Source: Spirochaetia bacterium (GTDB taxonomy: Bacteria > Spirochaetota > Leptospiria > Turneriellales > JAOUFE01). From it: a stretch of 52,435 nt of DNA. Positions 1 through 8,441 of this stretch are shown here, piece by piece. Every line of letters starts with the position of its first letter. The stretch's first letter is position 1. The stretch spans positions 1 to 52,435 of the forward strand of contig JAOUFY010000013.1 of the NCBI GenBank assembly GCA_029857955.1, read 5' to 3'. The notes beneath the pieces are model-generated. The model saw only the letters and a list, made by a program, of their open reading frames with translations. It made no database searches and was not told the origin of the DNA. The position numbers and the translations under genes were made by a program.

Positions 1-1
1 G

Positions 2-103
2 TTAAGATGCAAATACTTCGAAGGTCGCTGGGCTGAATTCTGGGACAATATGAAATACCGAACTTTTCTAAATGGGGAAAATGCCTTTGACTTAGTCGTA
101 TGA
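2..103 (+). CDS. C-terminal fragment of an unidentified protein
   Basis: An open frame enters from the left edge and ends at TGA 101-103, leaving 33 residues that end in FLNGENAFDLVV. The fragment is rich in aromatic residues (YFEGRWAEFWDN) and reads like real protein rather than noise, but it is too short to assign to a family. Its stop lies only 4 bases from the end of the truncated VapC frame on the other strand, so this gene may sit at the junction that cut the toxin gene. The start lies outside the window. Confidence 0.35.
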   Translation, partial: LRCKYFEGRWAEFWDNMKYRTFLNGENAFDLVV

Positions 104-107
104 TTTA

Positions 108-263
108 CTAAAAAGTAGCCGCTCCCAGTTTTTTAAATACCTCAAAAAGAATGATTGATGGTACAATTAGTTCATTTGTGTTTTCAACTGGTTTGGAAAA
201 ATTGTTTGCGTTTCTGGAATCAGCAAAATATTCAATCCAGCCTGATGAATCGACGATATTCAA
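108..263 (-). pseudogene. vapC: VapC-type PIN toxin, truncated after about 50 residues
   Basis: Reading leftward from TTG at 263, the frame begins LNIVDSSGWIEYFADS and continues to NELIVPSIILFEVFKKLG, then meets TAG at 108-110. This matches the start of PIN-domain VapC toxins, including the first catalytic Asp (NIVDSS) and the Glu in the LFEVFKK segment. A full VapC has about 125-135 residues, so more than half is missing, including the later acidic residues of the active site. The TTG overlaps the antitoxin stop (TTGA), the usual coupling in vapBC operons. The remnant is very unlikely to have RNase activity. Confidence in the family is good; the TTG start is inferred from the overlap. Confidence 0.7.
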
Positions 264-466
264 AATCGATCCTCTTCACGTTTTATTTCAGTGTTAATTC
301 CTTTGGCTATGCCTCGCAATGATTTAATATTTTTTAAGGGAATTATCTCAATTCGACCATCATAATTTATTAATTCAACTTTTTGTCCAGGGTAAAAGTC
401 AGATTTGTCACGAATTGACTTTGGAATTACAATTTGATATTTAGATGAAATAGTAACAGTGCTCAT
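260..466 (-). CDS. vapB: AbrB/MazE-family antitoxin (VapB-like)
   Basis: A 68-residue protein. The N-terminal swapped-hairpin DNA-binding fold is recognisable: TVTISSKYQIVIPKSIRD followed by PGQKVELINYDGRIEIIPL, the signature of SpoVT/AbrB antitoxins. The C-terminal tail (SLRGIAKGINTEIKREEDRF) is the part that normally wraps the partner PIN toxin. It overlaps the truncated vapC frame by 4 bases and is the first gene of that operon. In intact systems the antitoxin neutralises VapC and represses its own promoter. Here the toxin is broken, so the antitoxin is either an orphan or may act against other toxins. Confidence 0.85.
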   Translation of the reverse strand: MSTVTISSKYQIVIPKSIRDKSDFYPGQKVELINYDGRIEIIPLKNIKSLRGIAKGINTEIKREEDRF

Positions 467-844
467 AAAATCAATTTATCAATTATATTTTATAGAGTCA
501 ACAATATTATGATCGATATCATATCTGTTCAACTAATAATATATCGATTATTTTTGCATAAATACATTAAATGTATAACTTTTTAAAATTTCATGATATT
601 TATTTTAATTCTGATTGGTAACCATTTTTTACACCGTATAAAAATGGTATTTGGGGGTACGAGCCTGTCTCATCGGCTAACTTATTGTTCAGGGAAATTA
701 GTAAAAAAGGGGACTCCTGGTCCCACGAAATTGAATTTTATCCAACTGTAAAAATATTCACCGAGAACCGCTGCCTTTGACCAGACCATATTTCAGCATT
801 AAGCAAAATAAAATTTTCCTTTACTGAATGTAATTAATATTAAA
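467..844. other. Gene-poor gap, AT-rich, with possible gene debris
   Basis: This 378-base space separates the divergent antitoxin and START-like genes and must carry both promoters. The first 150 bases are nearly all A/T. A small perfect hairpin, GGGAC-TCCTG-GTCCC, lies at 710-724 inside a coding-like stretch listed separately. I see no convincing RNA gene. Confidence 0.5.
622..780 (+). pseudogene. Possible gene remnant without a start codon
   Basis: A frame open from the codon after a stop at 619-621 to TGA at 778-780 encodes 52 residues with no ATG. It includes NGIWGYEPVSSANLLFREIS and SWSHEIEFYPTVKIFTENRC. The composition (Trp, Tyr, balanced charges, little low complexity) is more protein-like than the surrounding A/T-rich DNA. 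I do not recognise the family. It could equally be chance, and an active gene seems unlikely because no start codon precedes it. Confidence 0.25.
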
Positions 845-1444
845 ATGTCAATTGTGATTAAAAATACTCTTGTTAAAATCATACTTGTAATTATGCCAAT
901 TACATTTATTTTGCCGAAGCAAATCATTGAAGATGCCAGTATTGAAAAAAAAGTTTTCTCGGGAGAAATTGTATTTAAGGATATTGAAGAAAAATCAACA
1001 GCTGGAGTTGAAGCGACCTTCTTGCTGCAAACTTCCTCAAACAAGCTCTGGAATATTTTAACCGATTATCAAAATTTTAATCATAATTTTGATAATATAA
1101 AAAAAATAAAAGTCATTGATGAAAATCCGAAGGGAGCGACCATAGAACTTTGGATAAGTACAGTGTTAAAAACCTTTCATTATACTGTTTTTCGAAAATA
1201 TGACGAACCGCTTCATAAACTTACATGGGAAGAACTTTCAGGGGATTTTAAAACAAATCGAGGTTCGTGGGAAATCCAGGAAACTCCAGACCTGAAAGGA
1301 TGTATTGTAAGATACCGAACTTTTGTTGAAGTGGGAGGAATAATCGGCAGAACTTTTAAAAACAGAACCAAACCGGAATCGATCAAAAGAATCAATCATA
1401 TGGTTGTAAAACTGAAAACCATACTTGAAAAACAAAATAATTAG
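845..1444 (+). CDS. Secreted START-like (SRPBCC / polyketide-cyclase type) protein
   Basis: A 199-residue protein beginning with a hydrophobic export signal (about residues 8-24, KNTLVKIILVIMPITFILP). The rest fits a START/SRPBCC domain of the Coq10/RatA type: an N-terminal strand (AGVEATFLLQTSSNKLWNIL), the characteristic W-x-(I/V)-L-TDY-x-N motif (LWNILTDYQNFNHNF), a central sheet and a C-terminal helix (SIKRINHMVVKLKTILE). Such domains bind a hydrophobic ligand in a cavity; an exported version suggests lipid or quinone handling in the periplasm. This ligand is inference. It converges with the efflux operon, whose pump gene ends 31 bases away. No clear Shine-Dalgarno precedes the ATG. Confidence 0.7.
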   Translation: MSIVIKNTLVKIILVIMPITFILPKQIIEDASIEKKVFSGEIVFKDIEEKSTAGVEATFLLQTSSNKLWNILTDYQNFNHNFDNIKKIKVIDENPKGATIELWISTVLKTFHYTVFRKYDEPLHKLTWEELSGDFKTNRGSWEIQETPDLKGCIVRYRTFVEVGGIIGRTFKNRTKPESIKRINHMVVKLKTILEKQNN

Positions 1445-1474
1445 GTACTAACTTACCTTTCAGTTACTAAACTT

Positions 1475-4400
1475 TCAATTTATAGACTTGTGATATCTTC
1501 GCATAACTGGTTTCCCTTTTAATTTTGATAAAAGAACAAAAACAGAAGGAACTAAAAACAATGTCATCACTGTGGAAAATAATACACCCCCTAAAACCGT
1601 TACCGCCATAGGGATTCTTGATTCTGCTCCTGGCCCAAGCGCAAGAGCCGGAGGAAGCGCTGCTGCCATAGTTGTTACTGTGGTCATTAGAATGGGGCGC
1701 AGTCTTGTTTTACCTGCCTCGATCATGGCTTTAACAACATTGGTTTGCATTTCTTTTTGATGGATCGCAAAATCTACTAATAAAATCGAATTTTTCTTTA
1801 CCAACCCCATGAGTAAAATAATTCCAATAAAACTATATAAATTTAAAGATTGCTTAAAAATGATGAGCGAAATGATCGCGCCGCTAAAACTAAAAGGAAG
1901 CGCCAATAGCACAGTTAAAGGATGCATAAAGCTGTTAAACTGACTTGCAAGAATCATATAAGAAATCACTATACCTAGAAGGAGGGCTATAATAAGTGCA
2001 TTGTCTGACTCGGAAGATGTTTTCGAGTTTCCAGTTAATTCTGCTGTATAACCATCAGGCATAACCTCGTCTGCAATTTGTAAAGCAAGATTGCGCGCGG
2101 TTTGTTCGTCTATATCGGCCTTTTTATTTACCGGATTCATTGCAGGCGCAGCGGATACTGTGATTGCCCTGTTTCTGTTGATTCTGGTTATCGATAAAAT
2201 TGCAGGAGCTCTTTTAATCTGAACTACATCGATCAATCTCACTAACTCGCCATGGTTGTTTCTTAACCATAAGTAAGAAAGTGTGTTGATTTGATTACGA
2301 TAGCTGTCGAGCATTTTTACTTTTATATCATATCTATGTCCGTTATCAGTAAATTTACCGGCAACTTTGCCTCCGATAAATGTACTGACGGCGCTTGAAA
2401 TTTCATTCATGCTGACGCCATAAAGAGCTGCTTTCATTCTGTCAGGTATAATCTGTATTTCAGGAGAACCTTGCTGATAGTTAGTATCGATATCGTTAAA
2501 CTTGCCGGATTCTTTCATTTTTTTTTCTATTTCTTCGCTATAAAACGCCAATTTTTCCCAGTCTGGCCCTTTAATATAAAATTCAATCGGAGCTCCTCGA
2601 GATGCGCTTAAGCTTTGAGTTGAAGGATCTTGAACGATCACTTTCATATATTTGTTTAACTTATTTAATTGTTGTCGTAGATCCATTGCAACTTCTAAAT
2701 GAGGCGGCCTTTTGTTTGGCGGTTTTAATGTTAGAAATATCATTGCCGAATTAGAATCACCGCCGCCGATTCCGCCAATGGCTGCCATAAATCTTTCTAC
2801 AGCTTTATGCTGAATCAGTTTATCTTCAAGAAGTTTCACCTGTGAATTCGTGTATTCAAGTGAAGAACCGGCAGGAAGCTTTACCATAAGGATTAAACGA
2901 CTTTGATCTTCAGGCGGTAAAAATTCCCTTTTTACAAACTTCAAAGATGTTAACGTTATTAAAAAAAATACCGCAATGATGACGGTCGTAAGCAATGGGC
3001 GTTTTAATGTTTTTTCAAGAAGAGCGCCATAACTTTCGCCAAGATCATGTAATATTTTGTCTGATTTTTTCTGCCATGCTTGACCAAACGATATTTTATT
3101 TAATTTACCGTAATTAATTGATTTCTTTTCTCTGTTTAAAGCGACTGTACTTCCAAATCTTGCCGCTCTCATTGGCGTCAACGTAAGGGCTTCCAGTAAA
3201 GATAATAATACTGTTGCAGTTATGGTTACGCCAAATTGGAAAAAATATTTTCCGATAATGCCGCTCATAAAAGCTACGGGCAAAAAAATCGCAACCACAG
3301 CCAGTGTTGCGGCAAGCGCAGCAAAATAAATCTCCAATGTTCCTTTTTCTGCAGCCTCTATCGGATCTTTTGTTAATCGTTTATGCCGCTCAATATTTTC
3401 TAAAACCATAATCGCATCATCAACGACGACGCCAATGGCCAGCGAAAGCCCAAGCATGGTAAATGTATTTAAAGTAAAACCAAAAAAATAAATTACAATG
3501 AAACTTCCAACAATGGAGGTTGGTATAGCAAGTAAGACATTAAATGCGGAACTCAGACTTCCTAAAAAAATCCAGATAACAAGAGAGGTGAGTATTGCGG
3601 AAAGAAATAAAGTGAATGTAAGTTCATGTATTGAGTTTTCTATAAATACTGTAGAGTCATAGGCGACATTTAAAGCGTATCCTGGCGGAAGATCATTTTT
3701 TATTTTATCCATTAAAGCAAAAACTCCGCGTCCAATCGCGACAGCATTTGCGCCGCGTTGCTTTTGAATGCCCAGACCAATTGCAGGGATCTTGTTAAAT
3801 CTTGAAATTCTTCGAATATCGTCGAGGCCGTCGTTTACGCTGCCTATATCGTTTAACGTTATGATCCGAAATACTGGAGCGCCTCCTCTTCGTGTGATGG
3901 GAATATTTGAGGCCTGCTTTTCAGTAGAGGCTTCACCCTTTGTACGTAACAGAATTTCTTCACGCGGAAGATCGATACGTCCCGATGGTTGCTCCGAATG
4001 TTCCGTTGAAATGGATTGCAATACATCATCAACAGTGATCTCCAGATTTTTCATTTTTACAGGGTCCAGCCATACGCGAAGACTTCGATCTACATACCCC
4101 CCCATAGCAATATCCCCGACACCGGCAACTGTTTGAAATTTTGATTTCAAGTCATATCTGGCATAGTCCATCAAATCGCGAAGTTCGCCTTTGCCAGTAA
4201 GTACAATCCACATTATAGGCCGGTCTTCTGAGTTTTTTTTAGAAACGATCGGAGGATCCATATCTTTAGGTAAACGACGTGTAGCCTGTGAGACTGCTGA
4301 TTGAATTTCCTGTAAAGCGGCATCAACATTTCGGTTTAAATTCATTTCAGCAGTGATGGTTACACTTCCATAACGAACATTTGACTGAATTTCCCGAATA

Positions 4401-4627
4401 CCCTCGATTCCGCTAATAGCATCTTCAATAACATCTGAAATATCTGTTTCCATAATCTCGGCAGCTGCGCCTTCAAGGCTTGCCTTTATGGTAATTACCG
4501 GAAAATCCACATCGGGAAGCTGTGATATTCCTAATCGTTCATATGAAATTAAACCAAATACTATGAAACCCGCCATTAACATCCATGCAAAAACGGGATT
4601 ATGAATTGAGATACTAGATAGTTTCAA
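1475..4627 (-). CDS. RND (HAE1/AcrB-type) multidrug efflux permease
   Basis: 1,050 residues, the normal length for AcrB-like inner-membrane pumps. TM1 (residues about 10-28) precedes the first periplasmic porter loop. The proton-relay aspartates are present in TM4 (GVVVDDAI, Asp403 and Asp404), and the relay lysine of TM10 lies in GLVKKNSILLVDFA. A second large periplasmic loop follows TM7, as in the family. The pump exports hydrophobic compounds or ions by proton antiport through an outer-membrane channel. It overlaps the upstream TolC-like gene by 4 bases (ATGA), so the two are translationally coupled. No periplasmic adaptor (membrane fusion protein) gene is adjacent, which is unusual for this class. 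Substrate cannot be told from the sequence. Confidence 0.93.
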   Translation of the reverse strand: MKLSSISIHNPVFAWMLMAGFIVFGLISYERLGISQLPDVDFPVITIKASLEGAAAEIMETDISDVIEDAISGIEGIREIQSNVRYGSVTITAEMNLNRNVDAALQEIQSAVSQATRRLPKDMDPPIVSKKNSEDRPIMWIVLTGKGELRDLMDYARYDLKSKFQTVAGVGDIAMGGYVDRSLRVWLDPVKMKNLEITVDDVLQSISTEHSEQPSGRIDLPREEILLRTKGEASTEKQASNIPITRRGGAPVFRIITLNDIGSVNDGLDDIRRISRFNKIPAIGLGIQKQRGANAVAIGRGVFALMDKIKNDLPPGYALNVAYDSTVFIENSIHELTFTLFLSAILTSLVIWIFLGSLSSAFNVLLAIPTSIVGSFIVIYFFGFTLNTFTMLGLSLAIGVVVDDAIMVLENIERHKRLTKDPIEAAEKGTLEIYFAALAATLAVVAIFLPVAFMSGIIGKYFFQFGVTITATVLLSLLEALTLTPMRAARFGSTVALNREKKSINYGKLNKISFGQAWQKKSDKILHDLGESYGALLEKTLKRPLLTTVIIAVFFLITLTSLKFVKREFLPPEDQSRLILMVKLPAGSSLEYTNSQVKLLEDKLIQHKAVERFMAAIGGIGGGDSNSAMIFLTLKPPNKRPPHLEVAMDLRQQLNKLNKYMKVIVQDPSTQSLSASRGAPIEFYIKGPDWEKLAFYSEEIEKKMKESGKFNDIDTNYQQGSPEIQIIPDRMKAALYGVSMNEISSAVSTFIGGKVAGKFTDNGHRYDIKVKMLDSYRNQINTLSYLWLRNNHGELVRLIDVVQIKRAPAILSITRINRNRAITVSAAPAMNPVNKKADIDEQTARNLALQIADEVMPDGYTAELTGNSKTSSESDNALIIALLLGIVISYMILASQFNSFMHPLTVLLALPFSFSGAIISLIIFKQSLNLYSFIGIILLMGLVKKNSILLVDFAIHQKEMQTNVVKAMIEAGKTRLRPILMTTVTTMAAALPPALALGPGAESRIPMAVTVLGGVLFSTVMTLFLVPSVFVLLSKLKGKPVMRRYHKSIN

Positions 4628-6063
4628 GGCAGTTCTCCCGTAATGATTTTAATATGAATGATTGTAAGCATTTGATTAAGTCTTGTTTTCTCATATTGTT
4701 CTTTAACCGTTGCTGCCTCATTTAAGGCCGAAAGCACTTCAAGATTCGTAGCCTGACCGATACGATAATCATAAAGAATCGTTTGATAGTTTTTTTCAGC
4801 TTTTTCTTTTGCTTGACGAAGCATTTCTCTGGCCTTCTCGCCAGAATCCCATGAATAAAGAAAATAAACCAGTTCATCTTTAGCATTTCTTAAGGCTTCC
4901 TGATATCTTAATTCGGCCTGCCTTTCGCGAGATTTTGCTGCAAGATATTGTGAATGTACAATACCCCCCGAAAAAATGGGTACTTCGGCAATAATTCCTC
5001 CATAGTAATCGCCCTTTGGAGATCTCGCATCGGGAAGACGATAAGAACCTTCAAGATAAATTTTGGGAAGATGTCCGCCAAGAGCTCTTATTGAATCCAG
5101 CTTTGCCAGCTCCCAATTGGTTTTTAAACTCATCATAGAAGGTCTTTTTTCTAATTGAGCAATTACATCATCTGACAAGTTGTCGCCGGAAATTTTTTCC
5201 AAAGACATAGCCTGTCCAATGTAATGTTCAAGATTGATTTTTTTTACTTCTAAAGGATCTTCAGGAATAAAATTTTTATTGATCGCTGATAACCCCGTAA
5301 GATCTTTAATTCTTTTTTGAGCGTTGTTTAATTGTGTATTTAAATTTAAAACAGCAGCCTCAGTTTTATCTATCATAACCTCTATGCTTAAAATTTCCGA
5401 TCTGCGTACCTTGCCGATATTGTATCTTTTCTCAAGCTCCTTTTTCAATTCTACAGAATTATCAAGTAATATTTTTTGTGTAATTAATGTATCTTCAAGA
5501 ATCAAATATTCAAAAAACACCAGGGCAATTTGATCATATAACAATGCAGCTTCTGATTTTAATTGTGAAATATTAAATATCTCTTGCATTCCGCTGCCTT
5601 TTAATCCGGAATATTCATCGAGTCCTGTAAGTATATTTTGGCGGGCATAAAACCTGTAACCACGAGAAAAAGTTCCACCCACGACGCCTGTAGCTCCGGT
5701 ATCCGGGGCATAAAGGCTTGCACGGAAACTAACCGACGGTAAAACAGCGCCCCAGGCTTGACGAACTTTTTCACGAGACTGAATAATATCTTCGCCGTTT
5801 ATTGCTATTTTTTCAGAACTTCTTAACGCCAATGTGTATAGATCATCAACATTGAGTTTTTCCTTGACTAAAACACTTTGATACGTCTTTTGATTAGCTT
5901 CGCTTAATGATCTGAGACTTTCATCAATAATTTTTTCTGTTCTATAAAATCTTTCATTTGTGTTTATATCATTGAAGGGTCGAACATCGCCACTTCTACA
6001 AGATAGCAGGGATGAAATAAATAAAACAGCAATAATTTTAAAAGATAAAGACGGTCTATCCAT
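4624..6063 (-). CDS. TolC-family outer-membrane efflux lipoprotein
   Basis: 479 residues. The N-terminus is a lipoprotein signal (hydrophobic stretch about 8-20 ending LLSC, Cys22), as in OprM/CusC-type channels. Two long helical repeats typical of OEP domains follow: the first includes DDLYTLALRSSEKI and VLPSVSFRASLYAP; the second includes LEKRPSMMSLKTNWELAKL, LPKIYLEGSYRLPD and ATNLEVLSALNEA, the last being the conserved helix near the C-terminus. It forms the outer-membrane and periplasmic duct for the AcrB-like pump encoded directly downstream (4-base overlap). It is first in the operon, so the promoter lies in 6064-6408. Confidence 0.9.
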   Translation of the reverse strand: MDRPSLSFKIIAVLFISSLLSCRSGDVRPFNDINTNERFYRTEKIIDESLRSLSEANQKTYQSVLVKEKLNVDDLYTLALRSSEKIAINGEDIIQSREKVRQAWGAVLPSVSFRASLYAPDTGATGVVGGTFSRGYRFYARQNILTGLDEYSGLKGSGMQEIFNISQLKSEAALLYDQIALVFFEYLILEDTLITQKILLDNSVELKKELEKRYNIGKVRRSEILSIEVMIDKTEAAVLNLNTQLNNAQKRIKDLTGLSAINKNFIPEDPLEVKKINLEHYIGQAMSLEKISGDNLSDDVIAQLEKRPSMMSLKTNWELAKLDSIRALGGHLPKIYLEGSYRLPDARSPKGDYYGGIIAEVPIFSGGIVHSQYLAAKSRERQAELRYQEALRNAKDELVYFLYSWDSGEKAREMLRQAKEKAEKNYQTILYDYRIGQATNLEVLSALNEAATVKEQYEKTRLNQMLTIIHIKIITGELP

Positions 6064-6408
6064 GATTTAATTTATAAAACAAATCTAAAATTGCCTTTAA
6101 AGTTTCAATGATTTTATTTAAAAATGAAACCCGCACTTAAGAGATCAGTTCTCAAATATACTTATTTCGTAGAGGCAGACTTTTTCCAAGAAATTCAACA
6201 AAGACCTTGTCTACTTTTGATGGAAGTTAATTTGGCTTACCGACGAGACTTTTTCAAAATTAGAATGATACGCTCGGGAAAATTAATTCCCTTCCGTAGA
6301 GTAAGTGAGTACTTACATATTTTAATTTGACAAAATGATTCAATATTAGAATGTGCTAATAAATACGAATTTTATTTAATTCGTAAAATTAAAAATTGAA
6401 GGTGTAAA
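6064..6408. other. Divergent control region between efflux operon and c'-like cytochrome
   Basis: 345 bases between divergently transcribed genes. An open frame at 6124-6330 (68 codons) has basic, low-quality composition and no Shine-Dalgarno; I do not consider it a gene. The right half holds a 16-base perfect palindrome and a TTGACA box (see the separate entry). The remainder shows nothing recognisable. Confidence 0.5.
6301..6332. promoter_or_regulatory. Operator-like palindrome beside a -35-like box
   Basis: GTAAGT-GAGT-ACTTAC (6301-6316) is a perfect inverted repeat. Ten bases downstream is TTGACA (6327-6332), a consensus -35 hexamer for the cytochrome gene starting at 6409; the -10 element is not clear (AGAATG or GAATGT near 6348-6354). 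The palindrome has the size and look of a TetR-family operator, a regulator class that often controls RND pumps, but no regulator gene lies nearby. Function is inference. Confidence 0.35.
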
Positions 6409-6870
6409 ATGAATGTTAATAAAATATCTATCCTGGCTATACTATTATGGGTTGGGTTAATTCTGGTTTTAGGAATAAAGTTTATCAAGGGCAGCGTTGA
6501 TAAAGGTGAAGACGGAAGAGTCGAAATAAATTTAACTAAATCTGAAAAAATTCTGGTTCTTGGAGAAATGAGACAACTACTCAAGGCAGTTCAAGGCATT
6601 GTAAATGGAATTGAACAAAATGATCATAAAGCTATCGCAGAGGCCGCACTTGGCGGAGGAACAAAAATGATGATTGATGACAGTTCCGGACTTATGTTAA
6701 AATTACCTTTAAACTTTAAAACACAGGGTGTTGGCGTCCATAAATACTTTGATAAAATAGCTGAAGAGGCTCAAAAGAACCCGGGAAGAGACAAAATCAT
6801 ATCCATGCTTAACACTCAACTGCAAAGTTGCGTTTCTTGCCATGCCGGTTATCAATTTAAAACAAATTAA
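6409..6870 (+). CDS. Membrane-anchored monoheme cytochrome, c'-like
   Basis: 153 residues. An uncleaved-looking hydrophobic anchor (about 6-25) precedes a helical domain, and a single heme-binding motif CVSCH lies near the C-terminus (about residue 143), the placement seen in class II cytochromes c such as c' and c556. The helical body (KILVLGEMRQLLKAVQGIVN, then AAEAALGGGTKMMIDD-like segment with LPLNFKTQGVGVHKYFDKIA) fits the four-helix bundle. Likely periplasmic electron carrier or gas-ligand-binding protein. AAGGTG lies 7-8 bases before the ATG. It is a single-gene unit closed by a strong terminator. Confidence 0.8.
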   Translation: MNVNKISILAILLWVGLILVLGIKFIKGSVDKGEDGRVEINLTKSEKILVLGEMRQLLKAVQGIVNGIEQNDHKAIAEAALGGGTKMMIDDSSGLMLKLPLNFKTQGVGVHKYFDKIAEEAQKNPGRDKIISMLNTQLQSCVSCHAGYQFKTN

Positions 6871-6877
6871 TTCAATT

Positions 6878-6909
6878 AAACATTGGGAGCATCCCTCCCA
6901 ATGTTTTTA
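6878..6909 (+). terminator. Rho-independent terminator of the c'-like cytochrome gene
   Basis: A perfect 12-bp stem (AAACATTGGGAG, 6878-6889, with CTCCCAATGTTT, 6895-6906), loop CATCC, followed by further T residues. It begins 8 bases after the stop codon. Confidence 0.9.
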
Positions 6910-7060
6910 TTATTTCAATCAATTAACATCATTGGTAATGATAAACAGGATAAATTCTTTGTTATTAAAAATCATTTAACCATCATTATTTTTTAAATCG
7001 TTCAAGAATAATTCAATTATTAAAGCCTTATTTTATATTAAATAAAAAATTTCTATTTAC

Positions 7061-7090
7061 TTGACATGGCTTTAACGTTTCTTTTTTAAT
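7061..7090 (+). promoter_or_regulatory. Probable sigma-70 promoter of purT
   Basis: TTGACA at 7061-7066 is a perfect -35 box; TTTAAT at 7085-7090 (18-base spacer) is a reasonable -10. It lies 30 bases before the purT start, which has an AGGAAG ribosome-binding site. No purine riboswitch or other leader structure is visible upstream. Confidence 0.55.
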
Positions 7091-7119
7091 AATTTAATTA
7101 AATTTAAACAGGAAGCCTT

Positions 7120-8301
7120 ATGAAAATCGGAACTCCGCTGAGTAAAACTGCAATAAAAGTCATGTTATTAGGTTCAGGAGAACTTGGTAAAGAAGTCGCC
7201 ATTGAACTTCAACGATTTGGAATTGAAGTAATCGCAGTTGACCGATATGAAAATGCGCCGGCAATGCAGGTTGCACATCGATCTTACATCATTTCTATGC
7301 TAGATGGCGAGGCGCTTCGAAATGTCATCCTGAAAGAAAACCCTCATTACATTGTTCCCGAAATTGAAGCAATTGCAACCGACACTTTAATCGAACTTGA
7401 GAAAGAAGGATTTACAGTCATACCCACAGCCCGTGCTGCAAAACTTACAATGAATCGCGAAGGAATTCGCAGACTTGCCTCCGAAGAATTAAAACTTCGC
7501 ACCTCTCCGTATCGTTTTGTTGATAACGAAGAAGAATACCTTAAAGCCATTGATGAGCTTGGTTATCCATTTGTGATCAAGCCCACCATGAGTTCTTCAG
7601 GAAAAGGGCAAAGCATTGTTAGAAGTATTGAAGATGTTAAAAAAGCATGGGAATATGCCCAACATGGCGGCCGAGCTGAAGGAGGTCGTGTAATTGTAGA
7701 AGGTTTTATAAAGTTCGATTACGAAATTACATTACTTACGGTTCGTCATTTATATGGTACTACATTTTGTGAACCAATTGGTCATTTACAAATCAACGGT
7801 GATTATCAGGAATCATGGCAGCCGCACCCCATGTCAAAAACTACTTTAGAAGAAGCTCAAAGAATTGCGCGTACCATCACTGATTCTTTAGGAGGACGTG
7901 GCATTTTTGGTGTAGAACTTTTTATAAAAGGTAATGAAGTCTACTTCAGCGAAGTTTCCCCTCGACCTCACGATACCGGACTTGTAACCCTTGGTTCACA
8001 AGATCTGTCTGAATTTGCGCTTCACGCACGCGCTATCTTAGGTCTTCCCATTCCAGATATAAAAAATTATGGACCAACGGCTTCATGTGTTATTTTAGCA
8101 GACGGAAAGTCTAATACCATAAATTTTGATAATGTTGAAAAAGCCCTGGAACATCCTGGTATGCAACTTAGACTTTTTGGCAAACCGGAAGTATCTGGCA
8201 AACGTCGAATGGGAGTTGTCATAGCCTGCGCAGACACCATTGAAAATGCAAAAGAAATTGCTCGAAATGGCGCTTCATCAATTGAGATTATTCTAGATTA
8301 A
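7120..8301 (+). CDS. purT: Formate-dependent phosphoribosylglycinamide formyltransferase
   Basis: 393 residues, the full length for PurT. This ATP-grasp enzyme makes formyl-GAR from GAR, ATP and formate in purine synthesis (third step), an alternative to the folate-dependent PurN. Signatures include [17 protein letters not shown] (N-terminal nucleotide-fold loop), [16 protein letters not shown], the ATP-grasp lysine region [15 protein letters not shown], and [15 protein letters not shown] with the metal-binding acidic residues near the C-terminal half. The start has a good AGGAAG site. It forms its own unit, ending at a symmetrical terminator shared with the kinase gene on the other strand. 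Confidence 0.96.
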   Translation: MKIGTPLSKTAIKVMLLGSGELGKEVAIELQRFGIEVIAVDRYENAPAMQVAHRSYIISMLDGEALRNVILKENPHYIVPEIEAIATDTLIELEKEGFTVIPTARAAKLTMNREGIRRLASEELKLRTSPYRFVDNEEEYLKAIDELGYPFVIKPTMSSSGKGQSIVRSIEDVKKAWEYAQHGGRAEGGRVIVEGFIKFDYEITLLTVRHLYGTTFCEPIGHLQINGDYQESWQPHPMSKTTLEEAQRIARTITDSLGGRGIFGVELFIKGNEVYFSEVSPRPHDTGLVTLGSQDLSEFALHARAILGLPIPDIKNYGPTASCVILADGKSNTINFDNVEKALEHPGMQLRLFGKPEVSGKRRMGVVIACADTIENAKEIARNGASSIEIILD

Positions 8302-8392
8302 AATGAAGTGGTGGTAACGCAAAACATTTGCTGCTTTTGCCTGGTACGATGTCTGTTTAATTTATACATGTTCAAACTTGAAGTGACTCCGC

Positions 8393-8426
8393 TTTAATTT
8401 GTTTCGCGCAAGCGGAACAAATTAAA
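8393..8426. terminator. Bidirectional terminator between purT and the sensor kinase gene
   Basis: A 15-bp stem (TTTAATTTGTTTCGC, 8393-8407, against GCGGAACAAATTAAA, 8412-8426, with one G-T wobble) closed by a GCAA tetraloop of the stable GNRA class. A-rich and T-rich flanks allow it to work on both converging transcripts. Confidence 0.8.
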
Positions 8427-8441
8427 AACACGGTAGTTTCA

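Noticed and set aside
6124..6330. 68-codon rightward frame between the efflux operon and the cytochrome gene
   Set aside because: No ribosome-binding site, poor composition and no recognisable fold; it covers a promoter region with an operator-like palindrome.
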